Source: Rhodococcus opacus B4 (GTDB lineage Bacteria; Actinomycetota; Actinomycetes; Mycobacteriales; Mycobacteriaceae). Taken from it: a DNA stretch of 64,000 bases. Below are positions 24,306-32,809 of this stretch, one piece after another (the stretch's first letter is position 1; the number at the start of each line of letters is the position of its first letter). The notes under the pieces are model-generated. The model had not been told where the DNA came from and made no database searches. It saw nothing but the letters and a program-made list of their open reading frames with translations. The translations under genes were made by a program, and so were the position numbers. The stretch covers positions 3,906,001 to 3,970,000 of the forward strand of contig NC_012522.1 in assembly GCF_000010805.1 (NCBI RefSeq), in the 5' to 3' direction.

Positions 24306-26003
24306 TCAGGTGTGGTGGACATAGGTGCCGGGGGCGGGGGCGAGCGGCGGGTACTGCCGGGCACCGAGGGCGTGCGGTGCGTCGACGTCCGGCCCGCTGC
24401 GCTCGGCGAGCCACTGCGCGTAATCGGTCCACCACGAGTCCGTCGCCGTCTCCGCGGCGGCCAGCCACGCATCCGGGGTCTCGGAGACGGGTGCGCCGAA
24501 CCGGTACGACGCCCGCGGGTTGCCCGGCGGGTTCACGAGCGAGGCGATGTGCCCGTTCGACGACAGCACGAACCGGGCGTCCTTGCTGCCGAGGAGGCGA
24601 GCGCTGCGGTACGTCGACTGCCACGGGCAGAGGTGGTCGGCGGACCCGCCGACGACGTACGCGTCCGCGGTCACCGCGCCGAGGTCGACGGGTGTGCCGA
24701 GCATGGTCGCGGCACCGGGCGTCGTCAGCGCGTTCCGCAGGCCGAGCAGGACGAGGTCGCGGTGCAGTGCCGCCGCCATGCGGGTGGTGTCCGAGTTCCA
24801 GAACAGCACGTCGAACGCGGCGGGCGACCGGCCCTGCACGTAATTGTTCACCCAGTACCGCCACACCAGATCGGTGGGGCGCAACCACGCGAACATCTCC
24901 GCGAGCGTGCGGCCGTCGAGGAATCCCCTGGCGGCGGAGTCGCGGATCGCCGCGGCAGCGGCCCGCTCGCTCATCATCGCCGCCGCCGTGCCGGCGCGGG
25001 TCTGATCGAGAACGGTCACGGCCAGGGTGAGTCCGGCGATGCGGTCGCCCTCACCGATCCCGGTGAGGTGGGCGGCGACCATGGACGCGAGAATGCCGCC
25101 CGAACAGGTGCCGAGGAGGTGGGCGCTCGTGGTTCCGGCGATGCACTGCACCGCGTCGAGAGCCTCCAGGATCGCGGCACCGTACGCGTCGGCACCCCAG
25201 TCCCGGTGCCGGGCGTGGGGGTTGCGCCACGAAATCGCGAAGACCTGCTGTCCCTGCTGCACGAGGTGCTCGATCAGGCTGCGGCCCGGCGCGATGTCGA
25301 GGATGTAGTACTTGTTGATGACGGGCGGCACGATCAGCAGCGGCGTGGCGTGAACCGTCTCCGTCTGCGGCGCATAGTGGATCAGTTCGAAGGTGCGAGT
25401 CTGGAAGACCACGGCGCCCTTCGTCGCCGCCACGTGCTCACCGACCTCGAAGGCGTCGGGTTCGACCATTGCGGGAACCCGCGGACTCGACCGCATGTCG
25501 CGGGCGAAGGCCCGGACGCCGCGTGCGGCACTGAGACCGCCGGTGTCCACCATCGCCTTCCAGCCGAGCGGGCTGAGGAGCGGATTGTTGGTCGGCGAAA
25601 GTCCTTCGACGAGGTTGTCGAGGACGAACCGCATCCGTTCGTGATCACGCCAGTCCAGGTCGGCGTCCGCGAGCAGGGCGGTGGCGGTGTGGGAGGTGGC
25701 GAGATACGCCTGCATCGCCCGCCGCAGCGCGGGATTGTGCTGCCACGCGGCGTCGCCGAAACGCTTGTCGGACTTCGCGGGAGCGCGGTCGGAGGTGCCG
25801 GCGACGATGGCACCGAGTTCCCGGACGAGCGCGCCTCCGCGGCGAGCGACCGTGCGGGGCCTGCGGGCGAGGCCGACGCCGAACCGGCTCCACGAGCTGT
25901 CGGGGAGCATGCGGGCGGCGACGCCGCGGGTTCCGCGGGTGAGGAGGAGGTCGAGGGGAGCGGTCAGCTCATCGGGGACGGTCGGGAGGGAAGTGATGCT
26001 CAC
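24306..26003 (-). CDS. phaC: polyhydroxyalkanoate synthase
   Basis: A 565-residue PHA synthase that polymerises (R)-3-hydroxyacyl-CoA. The lipase-like box is HLLGTCSGGILASM, where Cys replaces Ser as nucleophile near residue 300. The Asp and His partners are in VVGGSADHLCPW and SSNGHIASLVNPPG. The N domain carries PLLIVPPVINKYYILDIAPG and the YVQGRSPAAFDVLFWNSDTT block typical of class I/II enzymes. It has no adjacent phaE or phaR subunit. It sits 16 bases after an acyl-CoA ligase gene and 27 bases before a MaoC hydratase gene; both can supply monomer. Rhodococci usually carry several phaC genes, and this one belongs to a catabolic operon. Confidence 0.93.
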   Translation of the reverse strand: MSITSLPTVPDELTAPLDLLLTRGTRGVAARMLPDSSWSRFGVGLARRPRTVARRGGALVRELGAIVAGTSDRAPAKSDKRFGDAAWQHNPALRRAMQAYLATSHTATALLADADLDWRDHERMRFVLDNLVEGLSPTNNPLLSPLGWKAMVDTGGLSAARGVRAFARDMRSSPRVPAMVEPDAFEVGEHVAATKGAVVFQTRTFELIHYAPQTETVHATPLLIVPPVINKYYILDIAPGRSLIEHLVQQGQQVFAISWRNPHARHRDWGADAYGAAILEALDAVQCIAGTTSAHLLGTCSGGILASMVAAHLTGIGEGDRIAGLTLAVTVLDQTRAGTAAAMMSERAAAAAIRDSAARGFLDGRTLAEMFAWLRPTDLVWRYWVNNYVQGRSPAAFDVLFWNSDTTRMAAALHRDLVLLGLRNALTTPGAATMLGTPVDLGAVTADAYVVGGSADHLCPWQSTYRSARLLGSKDARFVLSSNGHIASLVNPPGNPRASYRFGAPVSETPDAWLAAAETATDSWWTDYAQWLAERSGPDVDAPHALGARQYPPLAPAPGTYVHHT

Positions 26004-26019
26004 GCTGGTGCTTTCGGTA

Positions 26020-27591
26020 TCAAAGTGCGGCCGGGGCGCGGCCGAGTTCGCGTTTGAGGATCTTGCCAGTGGCGGTCATCGGCAGGGAGTCGACGAATTC
26101 GACGGTGCGGGGGTATTTGTAACTCGCCATCTGCTGCCTGGACCATGCGATCAACTCGTCCGCGGTGACCCGTGCACCCGGCTCGAGGATGACATACGCC
26201 TTGACCTCCTCGCCGTGGCTGTCGTCGGGGACACCGACGACGGCGGCGAGGGAGACGGCGTCGTGCCCGATCAGGACGTCCTCGATCTCGCGGGGATAGA
26301 CGTTGAAACCGCCGCGGACGATGAGGTCCTTGGCGCGGTCGACGATGTAGTAGAAGCCGTCTTCGTCGACGCGTGCGAGGTCACCGGTGCGGAACCAGCC
26401 GTCGCGCAACACTTCTGCCGTGGCTTCGGGGCGGTTGTAGTACCCCTTCATGAGGTTGTGGCCGCGCAGTGCGATCTCACCGATCCGGTCGGCACCGGTG
26501 ACGGTGTTCCATTCCTTGTCGACGAGACGTGCCTGGATGCCCCAGACGGGAACGCCGATCGATCCGGGCCGGGGTTCGAGAGCGGGATCGCTGAACGTCG
26601 CGAGCGGCGACGTCTCGGACAGGCCGTAGCCCTCGAGGATCTGCACGCCGAACCGGTCGGCGAACCGAGTGAGGATCTCCACCGGCAGCGCGGCGCCGCC
26701 GGAGATGGCGCGGCGCATGTTCCGTGCGATGCGGTCGATGTCGACGGGATGCTCGTCGAGGGCGCCGAGCAGTCCCCAGTACATGGTCGGCACCCCGGCG
26801 AAGACGGTGATGTCCTCCTGCTCGAGGAGGTCGAGGGCGGCCCGCGCCTCGAATCGGGGCAGCAGCACGAGGGTCGCCCCCACCGAGATGCCGGCATTGA
26901 GGGTGACGGTCTGGCCGAAGGAGTGGAACAGCGGCAGCGTCACCAGATACCGGTCGTGGGTGGCGGGTGTGCTGTCGAACAGCCGGTTGGCGGTCAGCGC
27001 GTTCAGCACCATGTTGGCGTGGGTGAGTTCGGCGCCCTTGGGTTTCCCGGTGGTGCCGCTGGTGTAGAGGATGACGGCGGTATCCTCGGGCTCGCGGACC
27101 ACGGCGTCGAAGTGGCTGTCGTGCCGCGCCAGTGCGTCGGCGAGCGTCCCGACACCGTCGATCATGGCGGGGGCGGCCGGGTCGCCGGCGATGCGGAACA
27201 GGGCGTGGCAGCGTGGACTCTGCGCGAAGCCGGACAGTCCGTACTCGCCCATCGGCAGGTCGGGGGTGCCGTCGTGACAGAAGTAGGCCTTGGCATCGGA
27301 ATCGTCGAGGTGATAGGCGATCTCACGATCCTTGAGCAGCACGTTGAGCGGTACGACCACCGCCCCCGCCTTGAGGATGCCGTAGTAGACGACGGGGAAC
27401 TGCGGGAGGTTGGGGCACGACAGCGCGACCTTGTCGCCGGGTTCGATGCCTGCCGACACCAGCAGGTTCGCGACCCGGTTCGACTGGGCGTCGAGATCGG
27501 CGTAGGTCATCCGCTGGTCACCGAGCACCAGGGCGTCGCGGTCGGGGAATCGGCGGGCCGAGTCTTCGAGGAGTACGGAAAGGTTGAGCAC
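26020..27591 (-). CDS. long-chain acyl-CoA synthetase (AMP-dependent ligase)
   Basis: A 523-residue adenylate-forming enzyme. Signatures are the P-loop AVILYTSGTTGKPKGAELTH, motif EGYGLSETSPLATF, GWFRTGDLARVDEDGF, KDLIVRGGFNVYPREIEDVL and the C-terminal catalytic lysine in TATGKILKREL. It activates a carboxylic acid to acyl-AMP and then acyl-CoA. Its place in the operon, between an RBBP9-like hydrolase (31 bases) and phaC (16 bases), suggests that it activates the fatty or hydroxy acid entering the PHA route, or recycles acids released by the depolymerase. Chain-length preference cannot be read from sequence. Confidence 0.9.
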   Translation of the reverse strand: MLNLSVLLEDSARRFPDRDALVLGDQRMTYADLDAQSNRVANLLVSAGIEPGDKVALSCPNLPQFPVVYYGILKAGAVVVPLNVLLKDREIAYHLDDSDAKAYFCHDGTPDLPMGEYGLSGFAQSPRCHALFRIAGDPAAPAMIDGVGTLADALARHDSHFDAVVREPEDTAVILYTSGTTGKPKGAELTHANMVLNALTANRLFDSTPATHDRYLVTLPLFHSFGQTVTLNAGISVGATLVLLPRFEARAALDLLEQEDITVFAGVPTMYWGLLGALDEHPVDIDRIARNMRRAISGGAALPVEILTRFADRFGVQILEGYGLSETSPLATFSDPALEPRPGSIGVPVWGIQARLVDKEWNTVTGADRIGEIALRGHNLMKGYYNRPEATAEVLRDGWFRTGDLARVDEDGFYYIVDRAKDLIVRGGFNVYPREIEDVLIGHDAVSLAAVVGVPDDSHGEEVKAYVILEPGARVTADELIAWSRQQMASYKYPRTVEFVDSLPMTATGKILKRELGRAPAAL

Positions 27592-27622
27592 GGGAAACTT
27601 TCTCGTCGGGGGTGGGGTGGCG

Positions 27623-28207
27623 CTAGGCGAACGATGCGGCGGTCGAGTTGATCAGTTCGCGGAGAAGCTCTTCGGCGTACGGCCAGTACCCGTAGCCGGC
27701 GGCCGGGTTGAGGTGGCCGACCGCGCCGAGGTCGACGAGCTTGCTGCCCCACGACTCGGCCATCCCGGCGACCCGGCGGAACCGGGCCATCGGGTCGTCG
27801 GTGCTCGCGGCCACGATGCTGGGGAACGGGAGCCGGCGCCGGGGGACGGGATTCCAGCCGCCCTGTTCGAGGTCCGCGGGGGTGGGGTAGCCCGCGGGCA
27901 GTGGTTCCTCGAGGTCCGGCGGGGTGGCCAGCAGGGCGCCCTGGACGGGGCGGGACGCCTGCTGCGCCCAGTGCACCGTGATCGCCACGCCCGCGCTGTG
28001 CGCGACGAGCACCACCGGGCCGTCGATGCCGGTGAGAACGGTGTCGAGGGCGTCGATCCGCGCGGACAGGCTGAGCTTGTCCCGTTCGAGCGGCGGCACC
28101 GTCCGCACGGCGTCGAGGCGCTCGGCGAGCAGCGTCTGCCAGTGGTCGGCGACGTGATCGCGTAACCCGGGCACAATTACCACGGTGGGTTCGGTGGAGG
28201 TGGTCAC
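27623..28207 (-). CDS. RBBP9/YdeN family alpha/beta-hydrolase
   Basis: A 194-residue small serine hydrolase. Features are VVIVPGLRDHVADHWQTLL at the N terminus, nucleophile motif VLVAHSAGVAITVHWA, an acidic residue in ASTDDPMARF and the C-terminal His in GAVGHLNPAAGYG. The RBBP9/YdeN family is mostly uncharacterised esterases or amidases. It lies 16 bases downstream of an MFS gene and upstream of an acyl-CoA ligase, so it could release a carboxylic acid from an imported ester or amide for activation. That role is inference from order. Confidence 0.88.
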   Translation of the reverse strand: MTTSTEPTVVIVPGLRDHVADHWQTLLAERLDAVRTVPPLERDKLSLSARIDALDTVLTGIDGPVVLVAHSAGVAITVHWAQQASRPVQGALLATPPDLEEPLPAGYPTPADLEQGGWNPVPRRRLPFPSIVAASTDDPMARFRRVAGMAESWGSKLVDLGAVGHLNPAAGYGYWPYAEELLRELINSTAASFA

Positions 28208-28223
28208 GGTCGGCTCCGATTTC

Positions 28224-29528
28224 CTATGAGGTGGCGGTGAGGGCGGCGAGCCTGCGGCGTCCGGCCGGGTAGGCGCGTTTGCCGAGGATCAGGGCGACGA
28301 TCGCGACGACGTAGATCAGGGGCGCGATCTGCAGGGCGGTGACGAGGCCGAAGCGGTCGGCGAGCAGTCCGACCACGAACGGGCCGAGCGCCAGTCCGAG
28401 AAGGTTGTTGGCGAGTGTGAGGGTGCCGAACGCCGAGGCCCGCACCGACGAGTGGGTGAGATTCGCGACCATCGCGGCGATCGGCCCGGACGAGCCGGCC
28501 GAGAAGAAGGCGCCGATGCCGATCAGGATCAGCTGGGCGGTACCGGAGGGCAGCTGGAATCCGGTGCCGAGGAACACGAGCGAGAGCACGCCGTACACCA
28601 CGGCCGTGGTCCACTTCTTTGCCGGATCGTGCCTGCTGATCCGGTCGGTGATGATGCCGCACACCACCATTCCGCTGCCGACGGCGAGGACGAAGATCGA
28701 CGCCATCGCTCCGGCCTTGTCGGGGGCGAGGCCGTACGACCGGTTGAAGAAGCTCGGCAGCCACGCCAGCAGGACACCCGCGGTGAACATCTGCAGGCCA
28801 CCTCCGATGTACGCCAGCAGGACGGCGGGCGTGGTGAAGAGGCTCGAGATCGGTGCCCGGAAACCGGTGGGTGTGCCGGCGGGGTCGTCGACGACGGCGG
28901 CGTCCGACAGTTTCTTCTCGGATACCAGGGCCCGGAACAGGGCGACGAGGATGAGCCCGAAGACGGCCATCGCGGCGAACGACCAGCGCCAGCCGAGGTT
29001 GACGGCGATGACGCCGCCGAGGGCGACACCGATCACGGAACCGAACGAACCGCCGCCCATGAAGGCGCCGCTGAGCGTGGAGTGCACGCGGGGGGCGAAC
29101 ACGCTGAGCACCACCGCGATGCCGACACTGCCGTACGCGGCTTCGCCGACACCGACGAGGAATCGGGCGCCGAGCATCTGCTCGTAGTTGGTGGCGACCG
29201 CACAGAGCAGGGTGGCGGCGCTCCACAGGACGGCCATGAGAACCAGGCTCTTGACCCGGCCCCACCGGTCGGCCAACAGCGACAGCGGGAGCGTCAGCAG
29301 GCCGACCATCAGGGCGACGACGCTGCTGAGCGAGGCCAGCTGTGAATCGGACAGTGCCCATTCGGTTTTGAGGAGGGGGAAGACGGCGCTGAGGACCTGC
29401 CGGGACATGTAGTCCGACAGCAGCAATCCGAACGTGAGGGCGAAGACGATCCAGGGATAGACCCGGGAACGTCGAGCCGGGGCGGTGGTCGCGACGACCG
29501 TGTCCGGGGTGGTGGTGGGCGATCCCAT
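28224..29528 (-). CDS. MFS transporter of the PHA/BKACE operon
   Basis: A 434-residue, 12-helix major-facilitator protein. The N half has ALTFGLLLSDYMSRQVLSAV and the loop motif LSLLADRWGRVKSL; the C half has IITDRISRHDPAKKW. It most resembles anion/organic-acid MFS carriers by this layout, but the substrate is unknown. It follows the BKACE gene after 117 bases, the largest gap within the leftward run, and precedes the RBBP9-like gene by 16 bases. A second promoter in the 117-base gap is possible. It is presumably the uptake system for the operon's substrate. Confidence 0.88.
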   Translation of the reverse strand: MGSPTTTPDTVVATTAPARRSRVYPWIVFALTFGLLLSDYMSRQVLSAVFPLLKTEWALSDSQLASLSSVVALMVGLLTLPLSLLADRWGRVKSLVLMAVLWSAATLLCAVATNYEQMLGARFLVGVGEAAYGSVGIAVVLSVFAPRVHSTLSGAFMGGGSFGSVIGVALGGVIAVNLGWRWSFAAMAVFGLILVALFRALVSEKKLSDAAVVDDPAGTPTGFRAPISSLFTTPAVLLAYIGGGLQMFTAGVLLAWLPSFFNRSYGLAPDKAGAMASIFVLAVGSGMVVCGIITDRISRHDPAKKWTTAVVYGVLSLVFLGTGFQLPSGTAQLILIGIGAFFSAGSSGPIAAMVANLTHSSVRASAFGTLTLANNLLGLALGPFVVGLLADRFGLVTALQIAPLIYVVAIVALILGKRAYPAGRRRLAALTATS

Positions 29529-29645
29529 GAGGCCTCCTATGGCCGACAGGAGTGATGAAGGGTGAGGGGGAGGGAGCCGGGTGTGCTCACCTGGAGCGTC
29601 CGGCTCCCTCCCCGGTCGGAACCGAAATCCCCCCGTTGCGGGAAC

Positions 29646-30698
29646 TCAGGCGTGGTGGGTGAAGCCCACCTGGCCGGGACGGCGGTTGGGTGCGTAGCCG
29701 AGCTTGGCGAGCGTCTCGTCGGCATCGGCGTAGGTCTGGCCGATCCGGTAGATGTCGCGGGCCTCCTTGCCGGTGGCCACCTCGCGGCCGAGTTCCCCGG
29801 CGACCCGGACCAATTGCTGGACCTGCGCAACCGAGGTCATCTTCTCGCCCTTGCGGCCCCAGATCGTGTCCTCGTTGCCGCAGCGGGGGTGCAGGCCCAT
29901 CGCGATCGCCATCGCGTTGACGGGCAGCACACTGCGCATCAGGGTTTCGAGGGTCAGGCAGGCGCCGTCGGGGACCCGCTGGACGAAATTCATGATGTTG
30001 TACGGGTTCGGGCCGTCGAAGCCGCCGCCGATGCCGACCCAGGTCAGGTTGAGCGGACCGGTGTAGATCCCGCGGCGGATGAGCCGCTCGACCGTCTCGA
30101 GCTGGGGGATGCTGGAGAGCTGGAAGTGCGGCTGAATCCCGGCGGCCTGCAGGCGGCGCAGGTGTTCCTCGACCCACGCCGGGCCGGCCGGGACCGTCAT
30201 CTCCCGGTACGCCTCGGCGAGTTCCGGCCGCTGCATCGAGGTGCCGGCGATGTCGTCGGCGGTCATCAGTTCCATGATGTTCATCTGCGAGGTGTTGATC
30301 GCGATCGTCACCTGGTCCGGTGCCGGATCGAGGTCGGCCAGCATGTGCCGGGTGTCGTCCGACAGCCACTTGGCGTCCGCGCCTTCGCCTTCGGGTGCGA
30401 AGGAGATCGATCCGCCGACCTGCAGGATCATGTCGGGCACCGCCTGGCGCAGTCCGGCGAGCAGTTCGTTGAACTTCGAGAGCCGCTTGGAACCCTTGCC
30501 GTCGAGTTCACGGACGTGGATGTGCAGCACGGTGGCGCCGGCCTCGTAGCAGTCGACCGCCTTCTGGACGTGCTCGTCCATCGTCAGCGGCAGGTCCTCG
30601 CGGAAGTCGTCCGGCTCCCATTCGGGACCGTACGGGGCACACGTGATGACCAGCTTCTCCTGGTTCTCGGGGAAGAGGGCGTCGTCGTGGAAGTGCAT
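29646..30698 (-). CDS. beta-keto acid cleavage enzyme (BKACE/DUF849), long form
   Basis: A 350-residue TIM-barrel protein of the 3-keto-5-aminohexanoate cleavage family, which uses acetyl-CoA to split a beta-keto acid into acetoacetate and a new acyl-CoA. Metal-binding His residues are in VLHIHVRELDG, and the late conserved block is GLHPRCGNEDTIWGRKGEKM. Typical members have about 275-310 residues, and the usual GLEDN is replaced by GNED, so this is a divergent subgroup with an unpredictable side chain. It lies 49 bases after a TauD-type dioxygenase gene. The acyl-CoA product could enter the downstream PHA genes. Confidence 0.8.
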   Translation of the reverse strand: MHFHDDALFPENQEKLVITCAPYGPEWEPDDFREDLPLTMDEHVQKAVDCYEAGATVLHIHVRELDGKGSKRLSKFNELLAGLRQAVPDMILQVGGSISFAPEGEGADAKWLSDDTRHMLADLDPAPDQVTIAINTSQMNIMELMTADDIAGTSMQRPELAEAYREMTVPAGPAWVEEHLRRLQAAGIQPHFQLSSIPQLETVERLIRRGIYTGPLNLTWVGIGGGFDGPNPYNIMNFVQRVPDGACLTLETLMRSVLPVNAMAIAMGLHPRCGNEDTIWGRKGEKMTSVAQVQQLVRVAGELGREVATGKEARDIYRIGQTYADADETLAKLGYAPNRRPGQVGFTHHA

Positions 30699-30747
30699 GG
30701 TGTTCTCCGTTCGAAATCGGATCAGATGAAAAGGGGCAGTGGAAGAT

Positions 30748-31662
30748 TCAGAAGGGTCGGTCGCCGACGATTCCGGCGCGTTCCATCTTGCGGACGGCGG
30801 GCCAGTAGTCCTGGACGGCGTAGTGCTGGGTGGACCGGTTGTCCCAGATGGCCACGCTGTTCGGGGTCCAGCGCCACCGCACCTGGTATTCGGGGATCGA
30901 GGCCTGGCTGATCAGGTAGTTGAGCAGGTTGCTGCTGCCGGGCGCGTAGTCGATGCCGTACCGGATGTTGTCCGGGGTGTGGTAGTTGACGAAGTGGGTC
31001 GCGAAAGAATTGACGAACAGGATCTTTTCGCCGGTGTCCGGGTGCGTGCGCACCACGGGGTGCTCGGCGTCGGGGAAACGCTGGTGCAGGGCGCGGCGCT
31101 GCTCCTCCGTCTGGGCGGCACCGAACGACGCCTCGATGCTGTGCCGCGCCCGCAGTCCCTCGATCTGCTTCTTCACCCCGTCGGGGAGTTTCTCGTAGGC
31201 CAGGGCCATGTTCACCCAGATGGTGTCGCCGCCGACCGGAGGCGTCTCGACGGCCCGGAGCACGCACCCCATGGGCGGGTTCTCCCGCCAGGTGGCGTCG
31301 CAGTGGAAGGCGTTCTCGTAGTGCTCGGCCGGGCTGTCGAGATCCTTGTAGATCCGCACCAGCCCGGGATGCGCGGGGTCGCTGCCCGCGACGGGATGAT
31401 CCTCCAGGGGCCCGAATCGCTCGGCGAGCGCCACGTGCTCGGCGCGGCTCATGTCCTGGTCGCGGAAGAACAGAACCTTGTACTCGAGCAGCAGTTCCCG
31501 GAGTTCGGCGAACAGGGCGTCGTCGCGGGACACGTCACCGAGGTTCACGTCGAACAACTCGGCGCCCAGCGAGCAGGTCATCGGCGCCAGCCGGAACGAA
31601 CCGGAGGGGGAGAGGATCGCGTTCCGCTCGGGTGAATACGTCAGTTGCGCGGTGTCGTTCAT
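30748..31662 (-). CDS. TauD/TfdA family Fe(II)/2-oxoglutarate dioxygenase
   Basis: A 304-residue non-haem iron dioxygenase. The iron ligands are the HxD in ENAFHCDATWRENPP and the distal His in WDNRSTQHYAVQDYWP. The 2-oxoglutarate-binding Arg lies just after (VRKMERAGI). VLFFRDQDMSRAEHVALAERFGPLE (given here as two adjoining motifs, VLFFRDQ and AERFGPLE) matches the TauD fold start. The frame extends upstream, but the ATG at 31662 has GGAG at a good distance and begins the conserved region. Such enzymes hydroxylate sulfonates, sulfates, aryloxyacids or betaines. In this operon it may open the pathway by oxidising the substrate that BKACE later cleaves. Confidence 0.9.
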   Translation of the reverse strand: MNDTAQLTYSPERNAILSPSGSFRLAPMTCSLGAELFDVNLGDVSRDDALFAELRELLLEYKVLFFRDQDMSRAEHVALAERFGPLEDHPVAGSDPAHPGLVRIYKDLDSPAEHYENAFHCDATWRENPPMGCVLRAVETPPVGGDTIWVNMALAYEKLPDGVKKQIEGLRARHSIEASFGAAQTEEQRRALHQRFPDAEHPVVRTHPDTGEKILFVNSFATHFVNYHTPDNIRYGIDYAPGSSNLLNYLISQASIPEYQVRWRWTPNSVAIWDNRSTQHYAVQDYWPAVRKMERAGIVGDRPF

Positions 31663-31696
31663 GATGGTGTCTCCGTGGTGGTGGGGGTGGCGCGGC

Positions 31697-32671
31697 TCAG
31701 AGCCGGAACACCGAGGAGCCGATGCTGGTGCCGGCTTCGAGGTCGCGGTGCGCCTGGACGGCGTCCTCGAGTCCGTAGCTCTGGTTGATCTCGATGCGGA
31801 TCCGGCCCGCCTCGACGTGGCCGAAGAGTTCACCGGCGAGTTCGGCGCGCTCCGCAGGGTCGGCGATGTAGTCGGCGAGGGCGGGACGGGTGACGAACAG
31901 CGAACCCTTCACGGCCAACTGCATCGCGTTGATCGGCGGGATCGGTCCCGACGCGGTCCCGAAGCACACGAGCAGTCCGCGCCGCGAGAGGCAGTCGAGC
32001 GAGGTGTCGAAGGTGGACTGGCCGATGCTGTCGTAGACGACGGGAACGCCTGCGCCGTCGGTGATCTCGCGGACGCGGTCGGCGACGTTCTCGCGGGTGT
32101 AGACGATCACGTGCTCGCAGCCGTGGGCGCGGGCGATCGCGGCCTTCTCGTCGGTGGAGACCGTCCCGATCACGTTGACGCCCAGCAGCTTCGCCCACTG
32201 GGTGAAGATGAGTCCGACTCCACCGGCGGCGGCGTGGAGCAGCACGGTGTCGCCGGCCTTCAGCGGGGCGATGCGGCGCAGCAGATACGCCGACGTGAGC
32301 CCGCGCATTGTCATCGCGGCGGCCGTGTCGAAGCCGATCGCGGACGGCAACGGAATGAGCGGGGCGGCGGGCATCACGCGTTCGGTGCTGTAGGCGCCGA
32401 GCGGGCTGCCGGTGTACGTGACACGGTCGCCGACCTGCACGTGCGTCACTCCGGTGCCGACCGCCTCGACCACGCCTGCGCCCTCGACGCCCATGCCGGC
32501 GGGCAACTCGGCCGGGTAGAGGCCGGTGCGGAAGTAGGTGTCGGCGAAGTTCAGCCCGACCGCCTCGTGGCGGATCCGGACCCCGTGCGGGCCGGGTTCT
32601 CCGACCTCGACGGACTCCCACCGCATGACCTCCGGTGCGCCGTGCTCGTAGAACCGAACAGCCTGTGCCAC
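31697..32671 (-). CDS. NADPH:quinone oxidoreductase family protein (MDR)
   Basis: A 324-residue zinc-free medium-chain dehydrogenase/reductase. It has GLNFADTYFRTGLYP, GVEGAGVVEAVG and the nucleotide-binding LHAAAGGVGLIFTQWAKLLG, with no Cys cluster for structural zinc. QOR-type enzymes reduce quinones or enones with NADPH. The GTG at 32671 follows GAGGAGAAG. It is the first gene of the leftward operon that ends with phaZ, divergent from an AraC regulator 138 bases away. Its chemistry in the pathway is unclear; enone or aldehyde reduction is possible. Confidence 0.88.
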   Translation of the reverse strand: MAQAVRFYEHGAPEVMRWESVEVGEPGPHGVRIRHEAVGLNFADTYFRTGLYPAELPAGMGVEGAGVVEAVGTGVTHVQVGDRVTYTGSPLGAYSTERVMPAAPLIPLPSAIGFDTAAAMTMRGLTSAYLLRRIAPLKAGDTVLLHAAAGGVGLIFTQWAKLLGVNVIGTVSTDEKAAIARAHGCEHVIVYTRENVADRVREITDGAGVPVVYDSIGQSTFDTSLDCLSRRGLLVCFGTASGPIPPINAMQLAVKGSLFVTRPALADYIADPAERAELAGELFGHVEAGRIRIEINQSYGLEDAVQAHRDLEAGTSIGSSVFRL

Positions 32672-32765
32672 AGTACTTCTCCTCGAATTGTGATGACCAC
32701 CCTCGCGGTCTCTCCTTGTGATGCACCTAACAGTAGGGCCGCATTCGGTCGTATGCTTATCCTGA

Positions 32766-32798
32766 CGGGACAGGCGGCCTATCATTTCGGGACAGGCG
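32766..32798. promoter_or_regulatory. direct-repeat operator in the qor/araC intergenic region
   Basis: The 11-mer cgggacaggcg occurs at 32766-32776 and again at 32788-32798, a 22-bp period that places both copies on the same helix face. AraC-family proteins commonly bind such direct half-sites. The second copy lies 11 bases before the regulator's ATG, so autoregulation and control of the divergent nine-gene operon are both plausible. Confidence 0.6.
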
Positions 32799-32809
32799 AA
32801 GGAGGTGGC

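Noticed and set aside
23821-24888. Long in-frame extension upstream of the PhaZ-like gene
   Set aside because: The extension is antiphase to maoC and phaC and Arg-rich. The GTG at 23829 overlapping the maoC stop is the natural start.
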